Program-made: the position numbers and the translations under genes | NCBI RefSeq assembly: GCF_964332355.1 | Contig: NZ_OZ201293.1 | Location: 620,001-684,000, forward strand | DNA: 64,000 bases | Source of the DNA: Imbroritus primus | Lineage (GTDB): Bacteria > Pseudomonadota > Gammaproteobacteria > Burkholderiales > Burkholderiaceae | Direction: 5' to 3' | Shown: in pieces, positions 17,426-26,008 of the stretch | Position numbering within the stretch: position 1 is the stretch's first letter | How the letters are laid out: every line of letters begins with the position of its first letter | Notes under the pieces: generated by a model | Databases searched by the model: none | Told to the model about the DNA's origin: nothing | The model's input: only the letters and a program-made list of their open reading frames with translations

Positions 17426-18796
17426 TCACTGCTCGATTTCGACGTCCTTGGTTTCCTTGCCGCACAGCAGTGCGAGCAGGGTAATCAGTGCCATCACCGA
17501 CAGGTATACGCCCACCAGCACCGGACTGCCGCCGGCCTTGCTCCACAGCCAGACCGCGATGAACGGTGCGACCGCGGCGCCAAGAATGGACGAGATGTTG
17601 TAGGAGATGCCGGAACCCGTGTAACGCACGTGCGTCGGGAACAACTCCGGCAGCAGGGCGCCCATCGGACCGAACGTCGCACCCATCAGGCTGAAGCCGA
17701 GGATCAGCCACAGCATGACGCCGGCAAAGCCTGCGTTGAGCAGCGGCACCCACGACAAGCCGAACAGGATGATGCCGAGCGTCACGACGATCAACGTGCG
17801 GCGTCGCCCGAAGCGGTCCGCCCACGGACCGGAGAGCAGGGTGAAGATACCGAAGAACACCACGCCCGCGATCAGCATCAGCACGAAGGTGTTGTAGCTG
17901 TAGCCCAGGCCGGGCAATTGGCCGTTAGCGGGATCCACGGGCGCGCGGCCATAGCTGAGCGAGAACGTCGTCATCAGGTAGAAGAGCACGTAGGTCGCCA
18001 GCATGTAGAAGGTGCCCAGCACCAGTTCGCGCCAATGCTTGCGGACCACCTCGCCGAGCGGACGGCGGACCACCTTGCCGGTCTTCACGGCCTTGGTGAA
18101 GGCGGTGCTTTCCACCAGGCTCAGGCGTACCCACAGGCCGATCACGACCATCACCACCGAGAAGATGAACGGGATACGCCAGCCCCAGGCGAGGAAGGCC
18201 TCGGACGGACGCGAAGGATCATCGGACGGCAGCATCGCCGCGACGATCAGGAACAGGCCATTGGCGATGATGAAGCCGAGCGGCGCACCCAGTTGCGGGA
18301 AAGTGCCATACAGCGCGCGCTTGGCCTTGGGTGCGTTCTCGGTGGCCACCAGCGCGGCACCGGACCACTCGCCGCCAATCGCAAAACCTTGCGCCAGCCG
18401 CAGGACCACCAGCAGCAGCGGTGCCAGCCAGCCCACGCTTTCATAGGTCGGCAAAAAGCCGATCAGCACCGTGGCGATGCCCATGGTGAGCAGTGCCGCC
18501 ACCAGCGTTGTCTTGCGGCCGACCTTGTCGCCCAGGTGGCCGAAATAGATCGCGCCGAGGGGGCGTGCAATCATCGCCGCGCCGAACACGGCGAACGATG
18601 CGAGCAGGGCGGTCGTCTCGTTGCCATGCGGGAAGAAGAGGTGCGGGAAGACCAGCACGGCGGCGGTGGCGTAGACGTAGAAATCGTAGAACTCGATTGT
18701 CGTCCCGACCAGGCTGGCGATGATGACGCGCGCGGGACGGTTCGCGGGCGCCGACGCAACGGGTTGCGCAGAGGAAGCGGTGGAGGTTTGAGACAT
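17426..18796 (-). CDS. MFS transporter, metabolite:H+ symporter (MHS) family
   Basis: A 456-residue inner-membrane symporter with 12 predicted helices. The loop 2-3 motif GHLGDKVGRKTTL and the early segment VGTTIEFYDFYVYATAAVLVFPHLFFP are typical of the MHS branch (ShiA, ProP, KgtP, citrate and shikimate permeases). GEWSGAALVATE in helix 5 supports this. Substrate, probably an organic acid or amino acid derivative, cannot be named. There is no adjacent metabolic gene to hint at it. A long non-coding stretch of about 460 bp lies upstream. Confidence 0.92.
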   Translation of the reverse strand: MSQTSTASSAQPVASAPANRPARVIIASLVGTTIEFYDFYVYATAAVLVFPHLFFPHGNETTALLASFAVFGAAMIARPLGAIYFGHLGDKVGRKTTLVAALLTMGIATVLIGFLPTYESVGWLAPLLLVVLRLAQGFAIGGEWSGAALVATENAPKAKRALYGTFPQLGAPLGFIIANGLFLIVAAMLPSDDPSRPSEAFLAWGWRIPFIFSVVMVVIGLWVRLSLVESTAFTKAVKTGKVVRRPLGEVVRKHWRELVLGTFYMLATYVLFYLMTTFSLSYGRAPVDPANGQLPGLGYSYNTFVLMLIAGVVFFGIFTLLSGPWADRFGRRRTLIVVTLGIILFGLSWVPLLNAGFAGVMLWLILGFSLMGATFGPMGALLPELFPTHVRYTGSGISYNISSILGAAVAPFIAVWLWSKAGGSPVLVGVYLSVMALITLLALLCGKETKDVEIEQ

Positions 18797-19230
18797 GATG
18801 TATTGAGAAAGGTCTGGGCCGGGCGGCCTCCGGAGCGTCAGCGCATAGTGGCGCCATCGGCGTGATGCGTATCCGGGGCAGAGAGGGGTGCCGGGGCATG
18901 TCTCCCGGCGCAGGCGAAAACCGACTGATAGAAGTGCGGTGGAAGCCGCATCGAGGCGGGGAGAGCCCCGCCGGGGGAAATGTACGCCGGCGCACTCTCA
19001 TGCAGGCGATGCGGGATTGTACTGCAACCGTCGTGATCCGGTTTGGGTGCGACTGTCTAATCGCGTTGCCCGGCCTGGGGCGGCGGTCGTACAGACGGTA
19101 GGCCGGCGACACTGCTTGCCGGTGTCGGTGGTTTTGCCAGAGGCGCTGGCAGGAGTGCGGAGGCTGTGCCCTACTGGTTTTCCCTAGGCTGCCGCCGTTG
19201 TCGCCCCAACAAAATTTGGCAATGGCGCGC
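18797..19230. other. Long intergenic region without a recognised gene
   Basis: About 430 bp between the divergent transporter and groES. Short open frames have no coding character. On the minus strand TTGCAGTACAATCCC around 19013-19027 contains a TACAAT box that might be a -10 for the transporter, but a matching -35 is not convincing. GC-rich inverted stretches such as GGCGGGGAGAGCCCCGCC at 18955-18972 could fold. No known riboswitch or small RNA was recognised. Confidence 0.5.
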
Positions 19231-19286
19231 CTTGAAAATGTCATGCCCCACCCCTATACTTAGCACTCGTTCGGGGTGAGTGCTAA
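19231..19286 (+). promoter_or_regulatory. groESL promoter: overlapping sigma70/sigma32-like boxes with CIRCE operator
   Basis: TTGAAA (19232-19237) and TATACT (19255-19260) are 17 bp apart, a near-ideal sigma70 promoter. The same bases read as CTTGAAA-N13-CCCCTATA, close to the sigma32 pattern. Immediately downstream is a perfect CIRCE inverted repeat, TTAGCACTC (19260-19268), 9-bp spacer, GAGTGCTAA (19278-19286), the binding site of the HrcA repressor. The operon is thus expected to be under both HrcA repression and possible heat-shock sigma control. Confidence 0.93.
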
Positions 19287-19375
19287 CAGCGCATCCCGGC
19301 GCTTTCGAATTCTGCTGGCCGTCCAAGCTGGCGGCTAAATGTGAACACATACTCACTTTGTATAGAGGAGTTCGT

Positions 19376-19666
19376 ATGAATCTGCGTCCTTTGCACGATC
19401 GCGTGATCGTCAAGCGTCTCGAGCAAGAAACCAAGACGGCTTCCGGCCTGATCATTCCGGATGCGGCTGCTGAAAAGCCGGATCAGGGCGAAGTCGTGGC
19501 CGTCGGCCCGGGCAAGAAGGATGACAGCGGCAAGAACATTGCCCTGGATGTGAAGGTGGGTGACCGTGTGCTGTTCGGCAAGTATGCCGGCCAGGCTGTC
19601 AAGGTCGATGGCCAGGAGCTGCTGGTCATGCGCGAAGAAGACCTGATGGCTGTGGTCCAGGCCTAA
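19376..19666 (+). CDS. groES: Co-chaperonin GroES
   Basis: The 10-kDa heptameric lid of the chaperonin, 96 residues. MNLRPLHDRVIVKRLEQETKTASGL-type start, the mobile loop (KTASGLIIP) that binds GroEL, and the roof hairpin are intact; the C-terminus EEDLMAVVQ is typical. The start is preceded by AGAGGAG. It is 32 bp from groEL and transcribed from the CIRCE-controlled promoter. Confidence 0.98.
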   Translation: MNLRPLHDRVIVKRLEQETKTASGLIIPDAAAEKPDQGEVVAVGPGKKDDSGKNIALDVKVGDRVLFGKYAGQAVKVDGQELLVMREEDLMAVVQA

Positions 19667-19698
19667 GCTTTCTCTCAACGTAACCGGAGATACAGAAC

Positions 19699-21345
<1,647 letters not shown>

Positions 21346-21393
21346 TCTGCCGGACCATCGGTCCTGCCGGGCTTCGGCCCGGTGTGCCATCAA

Positions 21394-21424
21394 CCCCGTG
21401 ATGCGTGAGCATCACGGGGTTTTT
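21394..21424 (+). terminator. groESL Rho-independent terminator
   Basis: 11-bp perfect stem CCCCGTGATGC (21394-21404) and GCATCACGGGG (21409-21419) with GTGA loop, followed by TTTTT. A shorter GC hairpin with a TTCG tetraloop (21367-21382) precedes it. Confidence 0.95.
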
Positions 21425-21483
21425 CGTTCTGGGGCTGGCTGGAGCATGGTGCGCTCGTGCGTGCCAACATCACGGCACGGCTG

Positions 21484-22800
21484 TCAGCACATCTGCGGCA
21501 GCGATTGCGGAGCGGGATGGGCGGCGGCCATTGCGGTCACGTCCTGGGCAGGCCTATGCAGGTGGGCGAGATCTGCGCCATGTTCCAGCAAGAGCATCAC
21601 CAGTTCGGCGCAATCTCCGGCCGCCCGCAGCGGCGTGAGACCTTTTGCATCCGGCTGGTTGACCGAGCTGCCCGCACCTTTGGCGAGCAGCATCCGCACA
21701 AGCTCCACACGTCCGCTGCGCACTGCCATCAGCAGAGGTGTTGCACCATCGCGCGGATCGGGGCGGTTGAGGGCCGCCGCATCGCCATACGGCAGCAGCA
21801 GCTGCACGATCTCGGTGGCGCCGGCTGCGATGGCGGCGCGCAGCGGCGTGATGCCATCGTAATCAGCCTGCTCGAGCGAGGCATCCGCGCCCATGATCAG
21901 CAGGGCACGGACCACGCCCGGCTGTGCGCTGCGCACGGCGGTGAGCAGTGGCGTGGCGCCGGTGCGGTCGGTCTCGTTCAGTGAAGCTTCAGCGCCGCGC
22001 CGTAGCAGGGCAGTCACGAGCGGCACGCTGTGCAACGCAATGGCGGTGGCCAGCGGGGTGGTGCCGCTACGGTCGGGACAGTTGAGCGTCTGCCGGGGCA
22101 GGTGGTTGAGCAGCGCCGGAAAGTCGTTGCGGTAGCACGTGGCAAGCCGCTCAATGCCGGCGCGCAGGTGCAGGCGCAGCGGGAAGGCCATGCCCTCCTG
22201 ATCGAGAAAGCCGTTGAACAGGCCGCTTTGCAGCAACCTGTTGAGGGCGATGACGCGTGCGTCGTCCGGGCCGTAGCATTCGCCTGACGCCAGCATCTGC
22301 GTTACCAGCGACTCCAGCATGCTGAAATCGACGCGGCCATTGCGGTATGGCACATAGGCCGGATCCAGTGCCAGAAAATGCTCTGGCAGCAGTGTCAGGC
22401 CTTCATCACGCATGCGCATCATGCTGACGATAACGGCGGTATCGCACAGGCAGCGCGCTTTCTCCGGCGCTTCCATCAGGCGGGCCACGTTCGTATCCGC
22501 AGGCAGCAGGCGCGCATCGGTATGGACCATGGCAAGCAGCTTGCGGCGGAGATCAGCTCCGTGCCGGGCCGGCATGGCGAGGATGATCTGGCGGCGCCGC
22601 TGAATGTCTTGCGCAGTCGGGGCGGCGGGCGGTGCCACGAACGCGCGCATGGCGGTCAGGCGATCGAGGGTACGCTGCATCAGGGGTGTCGTCAGGCTGC
22701 GCAGGAAACGTGTGGACACAGGGCGCGCATGCAGCGATGAGACCGGACTGGGGTTGAACCAACGCAGGGCGTCATGCAGGTCAGTCGTATGGAAACGCAT
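21484..22800 (-). CDS. Ankyrin-repeat protein
   Basis: A 438-residue protein without signal peptide or membrane helix. The C-terminal part (about 243-420) has five to six ankyrin repeats, recognisable from GATPLLTAV, VVRALLIMGADAS, GITPLRAAIAAG, GATPLLMAVRSGRVELVRMLLAKGA and GLTPLRAA. Repeats mediate protein-protein binding. The N-terminal 240 residues are helical and unrecognised; the first 60 are rich in Ser, Arg and Pro. Such orphan ankyrin proteins can be cytoplasmic or exported effectors; nothing here decides. SD AGGAG lies 7 bp before the ATG. It is convergent with groEL. Confidence 0.85.
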   Translation of the reverse strand: MRFHTTDLHDALRWFNPSPVSSLHARPVSTRFLRSLTTPLMQRTLDRLTAMRAFVAPPAAPTAQDIQRRRQIILAMPARHGADLRRKLLAMVHTDARLLPADTNVARLMEAPEKARCLCDTAVIVSMMRMRDEGLTLLPEHFLALDPAYVPYRNGRVDFSMLESLVTQMLASGECYGPDDARVIALNRLLQSGLFNGFLDQEGMAFPLRLHLRAGIERLATCYRNDFPALLNHLPRQTLNCPDRSGTTPLATAIALHSVPLVTALLRRGAEASLNETDRTGATPLLTAVRSAQPGVVRALLIMGADASLEQADYDGITPLRAAIAAGATEIVQLLLPYGDAAALNRPDPRDGATPLLMAVRSGRVELVRMLLAKGAGSSVNQPDAKGLTPLRAAGDCAELVMLLLEHGADLAHLHRPAQDVTAMAAAHPAPQSLPQMC

Positions 22801-23141
22801 GATGCATCTCCTGTGTGAATTGGATTGACTTCAGCATAGATCGCGGTGCGGCGGCGTACCGCAAACAAACGTGACGGGGAGCGGCGTAGCGTCCGGCTTG
22901 GGCCGGTTTGGAGGCGTTTGCGGTGGAAATTTACAAGAATTCACAGTTGCATGTCGATGGACTGGCTAGCATCGCCGAAGCATTCCGCAGTCCCGCAGTC
23001 CCGCAGTCCGGCGTAGTTCTTTTACGCCGTATTCCAGCGGCCACGTTTCCGCGCTTGTGCCATCGCTGTCCCGATAGTGCCGGCCTAGGTATTGCCGGCC
23101 CAAGGCATCGCTGCATCCCCTCGAACAGGAAAGACAGTCCG
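22801..23141. other. Intergenic region with short tandem repeat
   Basis: About 340 bp between the divergent ankyrin gene and the small exported-protein gene. Apart from the 8-bp tandem repeat at 22985-23008 and AT-richer bases around 22920-22950, no gene, clear promoter or terminator was recognised. Confidence 0.5.
22985..23008. repeat. 8-bp unit repeated three times in tandem
   Basis: CCGCAGTC is repeated exactly at 22985-22992, 22993-23000 and 23001-23008 and then continues as CCG. It lies upstream of the small exported-protein gene at 23142. A short perfect tandem array of this sort is prone to copy-number change. Confidence 0.9.
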
Positions 23142-23615
23142 ATGAAACCGCTTCGTCTACTGCTCGTCTCAGTGATAGCGTTGTTTGCCACGAGCCGCGC
23201 GCTGGCCACCGACCTTGTCACGTACCCGCTTGCCGAGGCGCTTGCCACGCAGGTTGCCCGGGACAAGCTCGATCCACGGATCCAGCTCAATTTCGCCAGG
23301 CAGGCGAGTGAGGTGGTACGCGGCAATCGCCGCGACGAGTGGCGGGTCGTGGCACGCAACCGTCGGCCGGTCAATGGCGTCAGCCATACGGAGTTTCCCG
23401 AGTCGCAGATGACGGAAAAGGAAGTATGCCAGCTCACTTTCGTACAGGCCCTGAAGGATTTGCAGAACAAGGCGCGCGTGGCCGGCGTTCAGTCGGTCGA
23501 GCAGATCACGAGCGGCTGGGCGCAGAATGATATGGCGAGCGATTCGCTTTTCACTTGTGCCGTGGGGGTGGCGACCATCGGCATCCAGCTGCGTGCCAGG
23601 GCGCAGCAACGCTGA
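23142..23615 (+). CDS. Small exported protein, family sometimes mislabelled excinuclease ATPase subunit
   Basis: A 157-residue protein with a clear signal peptide (1-22, ending RALA). The mature part has a segment VCQLTFVQALKDLQNKARVAGVQSV followed by FTCAVGVATIGIQLRA. This resembles small periplasmic proteins with a YbjQ-like fold that databases often call excinuclease ATPase subunit, although no ATPase motif exists. Two Cys residues flank the domain and may pair. Function unknown. The start is chosen for the signal peptide; upstream sequence in frame lacks coding character. Confidence 0.75.
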   Translation: MKPLRLLLVSVIALFATSRALATDLVTYPLAEALATQVARDKLDPRIQLNFARQASEVVRGNRRDEWRVVARNRRPVNGVSHTEFPESQMTEKEVCQLTFVQALKDLQNKARVAGVQSVEQITSGWAQNDMASDSLFTCAVGVATIGIQLRARAQQR

Positions 23616-23713
23616 TTCGCGTGTGAGGAGTGCGCCCGCATGCGCGGGCGCAGAACCGGCGTAGAACAGGCGCAGAAGGTGAGTGCCCGTCGTGTCGTTG
23701 GGCAGCGGGCGAG

Positions 23714-24235
23714 CTAGCAAATCAGCGGCCGGTCCGGCAACTCATTGCTGTTGCCGCCGCGGGCAGGGTCAACTGGAAAGTGCCGGTTGGCCAGCGCATG
23801 CAGGGCGTGGATGACCTGGTGCAGCGCTGCCGTCTGCTGCTGCCGTGTGAAACCGCTGGTGAGGATGGCGCACAGCTCGTCCCACGTCGTGGCTGGCACG
23901 CGCGCTGCAAAGCCGCGGTCTGCGACGATTTCCACGGCATGGTCGGCGATATTGAGATAAAGCAGCACGCCGCTGTTGGCTTCCGTATCCCAGATGTCGA
24001 GTTCACGGAAGATATGCTCGGCACGCTCACGCGGCGAGACGCGGCCCCATACCTGCGCAAGCGGCAGGCTGCCTTCGATGACGACACGCAGCTCGCCCTG
24101 GTGGCCATGTTCGCCCGCCTGGATGGCATGCTCGATCCGGTCAAGCTCGGCATCGGGAAAGAGCGCCCGGACATGGGCGTGCGTGGTGCACAGGTGGGTG
24201 CACAGGCGCTTGAGGCGTGAAGGATGGGCCGGCAT
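23714..24235 (-). CDS. TPM-domain protein (DUF477-like)
   Basis: A 173-residue protein with a TPM domain. Recognisable are HQGELRVVIEGSLPL, REALI-like RERAEHIFRELDIWDT, NSGVLLYLNIADHAVEIVADRGFA and the C-terminal helix. In contrast to its upstream neighbour it lacks a signal peptide and membrane segment, so it is probably cytoplasmic or peripheral. ATG 24235 has GAGG in front; a GTG at 24247 overlaps the previous stop. It is the third gene of the lemA-TPM-TPM operon, a common triplet in Proteobacteria whose function is not established. Confidence 0.88.
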   Translation of the reverse strand: MPAHPSRLKRLCTHLCTTHAHVRALFPDAELDRIEHAIQAGEHGHQGELRVVIEGSLPLAQVWGRVSPRERAEHIFRELDIWDTEANSGVLLYLNIADHAVEIVADRGFAARVPATTWDELCAILTSGFTRQQQTAALHQVIHALHALANRHFPVDPARGGNSNELPDRPLIC

Positions 24236-24243
24236 CGACGTCC

Positions 24244-25065
24244 TCACCAGTTGCCAGAGGCGCCGCCGCCGCTGAAGCCGCCGCCGCCTCCACCGCCGAA
24301 GCCGCCACCGCCGCCGAAACCGCCGCCTCCACGGCCACCGAAGCCGCCATGACCGATGCCGCCGAGTCCACCCAGGCCGCCCAGCCCGCCGGTCACGACG
24401 TGGCCGCGTCCCGGGCGCACCACCATGCCGCGTCGCCCGCCGCCGGCCATGGCGCGGATCAGGAACATCGCGATGATGAAGATCACGAAGGCGACGCTGA
24501 ACCAGTCATAGAGATCGTTGGCGCCGGCTGCCGCACGCCGTTCCGGGGCCGGCAGCGCTTCCTTGTCGATGGTGGCCTGGATGGCCGCCACCCCGGCGCT
24601 CAGGCCGCCATAGAAATCGTTCTGGCGGAAGTGTGGCGCCATCACGTCCTGCAGGATGCGCTTTGACATGGCATCAGTCAGGGTACCTTCGAGCCCGCGG
24701 CCGACTTCCAGCCGCATCTTGCGCAGGTCAGACGGATTGTTCTTGGCGATCACCACGATCACGCCGTCATCGATGCCCTTGCGGCCTGCTTTCCACGCAT
24801 CCGCGACGCGGATACTGAACATCTCGATCGGTTCCGGCGCGGTGCTGGGCAGCATCAGCACAAAGATCTGGCTGCCGCGTTCCGTTTCGTATGTTTCCAG
24901 AACGTGCTCGAGCGAGGCTTTCTGGTTGGCATCGAGGGTCGAAGTCAGATCCGTGACGCGCGCCTGCAGCGGCGGGACGGCAACCAGTCCCTGGGCGCTC
25001 GCGACATGCAGTAGCAGCGCGAGACAGATACCCGCGCACCACTGCAGGAACGACAGACGCTTCAT
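24244..25065 (-). CDS. TPM-domain membrane protein with Gly-rich tail (YgcG-like)
   Basis: A 273-residue protein. Signal peptide at 1-24, TPM domain at about 28-160 (VTDLTSTLDANQKASLEHVLETY start, GIDDGVIVVIAKN, RLEVGRGLEGTLTD), then a membrane helix at about 188-206 and a C-terminal tail dominated by Gly with some Phe and Ser, ending near GGGASGNW. The TPM domain would face the periplasm. Starts with ATGA overlap at the lemA stop. Partner of the LemA lipoprotein by operon context. Confidence 0.92.
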   Translation of the reverse strand: MKRLSFLQWCAGICLALLLHVASAQGLVAVPPLQARVTDLTSTLDANQKASLEHVLETYETERGSQIFVLMLPSTAPEPIEMFSIRVADAWKAGRKGIDDGVIVVIAKNNPSDLRKMRLEVGRGLEGTLTDAMSKRILQDVMAPHFRQNDFYGGLSAGVAAIQATIDKEALPAPERRAAAGANDLYDWFSVAFVIFIIAMFLIRAMAGGGRRGMVVRPGRGHVVTGGLGGLGGLGGIGHGGFGGRGGGGFGGGGGFGGGGGGGFSGGGASGNW

Positions 25066-25691
25066 CAGAATTTCACCGCCGGTGGAGCGGAAATAGCCTT
25101 CTCGTCTTCCACCGTGAACGTCGGCTTGACCTTGTAGCCGAACACCATCGCCGTGAGGTTCGTCGGAAAGCTACGCGCCAGCACGTTGTATTCCTGTGTT
25201 GCCGCGATGAAGCGCTGACGCGCCACCGTGATACGGTTCTCGGTGCCTTCGAGCTGTGATTGCAGATCGCGGAACAGCGTATCGGCCTTCAGCTGCGGAT
25301 AGTTTTCCGCCACAGCCATGAGGCGCGACAGCGCGCTGCTCAACTGGCCCTGCGCCGCCTGGAAGCGCTGCATCGCTTCGGGGTCGTTCAGCACTTCGGG
25401 CGTGACCTGGATGCTGGTGGCCGCAGCGCGCGCCTTGACGACGGCATCGAGGGTCTCGCGCTCGTGCGAGGCATAACCCTTGACCGAGGCCACCAGGTTG
25501 GGAATCAGGTCGGCACGGCGCTTGTACTGGTTGACCACTTCGCCCCAGGCCGCCTTCACGGCTTCGTCCTTCGCCTGGAAATCGTTGTAGCCGCAGGCGC
25601 TGAGCAGGGAAAGCAGCCAGGCCACGCATAGCCAGCGCGCGATTGAAAAGAAGGCTGGGCGTTGCGGGAAAGAGATGGAAAGCGAGGTCAT
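25065..25691 (-). CDS. lemA: LemA family lipoprotein
   Basis: A 208-residue LemA protein. N-terminal hydrophobic segment ends with the lipobox LLSAC, so it is a probable lipoprotein. Family features are the motif VKAAWGEVVNQYKRRADLIPNLVASVKGYASHE, the four-helix bundle pattern, ENYPQLKA and the C-terminal YNVLARSFPTNLTAMVFGYK. Function is poorly known; it commonly precedes TPM-domain genes as here, with a 4-bp overlap. The start at 25691 gives the lipobox a normal distance from the N-terminus. Confidence 0.93.
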   Translation of the reverse strand: MTSLSISFPQRPAFFSIARWLCVAWLLSLLSACGYNDFQAKDEAVKAAWGEVVNQYKRRADLIPNLVASVKGYASHERETLDAVVKARAAATSIQVTPEVLNDPEAMQRFQAAQGQLSSALSRLMAVAENYPQLKADTLFRDLQSQLEGTENRITVARQRFIAATQEYNVLARSFPTNLTAMVFGYKVKPTFTVEDEKAISAPPAVKF

Positions 25692-26008
25692 CTTGGGCGT
25701 ACTCCGGCTGGGGTTCCAAACAACATCCGCGGATGAAGGCGCGGCACTCAAGCATACCGAATTTCGGTGGCGCTGACAGCTTTCGCCAGGCGGTCGCGGC
25801 GCGCAGATACCTCGAGGGGGGACTGTCCCGATGACCGAAGGCGCCGTGTGGCAGTCCGCCTGCTCCCCCGCGGCATGCATTTTTCGTTTTGTTTCATCCT
25901 CTCCGGACATCCGACGGCCCGAACTTGCAGTTGTTTCCAGTCAACCCTGCAAAGTCTCTTTATAAATGAAAACAAATTCTCATCAAAACACTTCAAGGAG
26001 GCGGACGC
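25692..26008. other. Divergent intergenic region upstream of lemA and the effector-like gene
   Basis: About 317 bp. The half next to lemA is GC-rich; the last 100 bp are AT-rich with TTTATAAAT at 25959-25967, an AAATTCTCATC word at 25973-25983, and the perfect SD AAGGAGG at 25995-26001. TATAAA at 25961-25966 may be a -10 box. No good -35 was found. Confidence 0.5.
25995..26001 (+). promoter_or_regulatory. Strong ribosome binding site that selects a TTG start
   Basis: AAGGAGG, fully complementary to the 16S 3' end, lies 7 bp before TTG 26009. The next ATG (26024) is 22 bp away, too far for this SD. This argues for TTG initiation. Confidence 0.65.

Noticed and set aside
25763..25785. Candidate hrpII box (TTCG-N-TTCG) before the effector-like gene
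   Set aside because: The spacer is 15 bp, not the required 16, and the site is over 220 bp from the start with no matching -10 at the expected distance.
25964..25985. Fur-box-like sequence near the effector-like gene
   Set aside because: The right half ATTCTCA resembles a Fur half-site but the left half does not match and the spacing is off by one.
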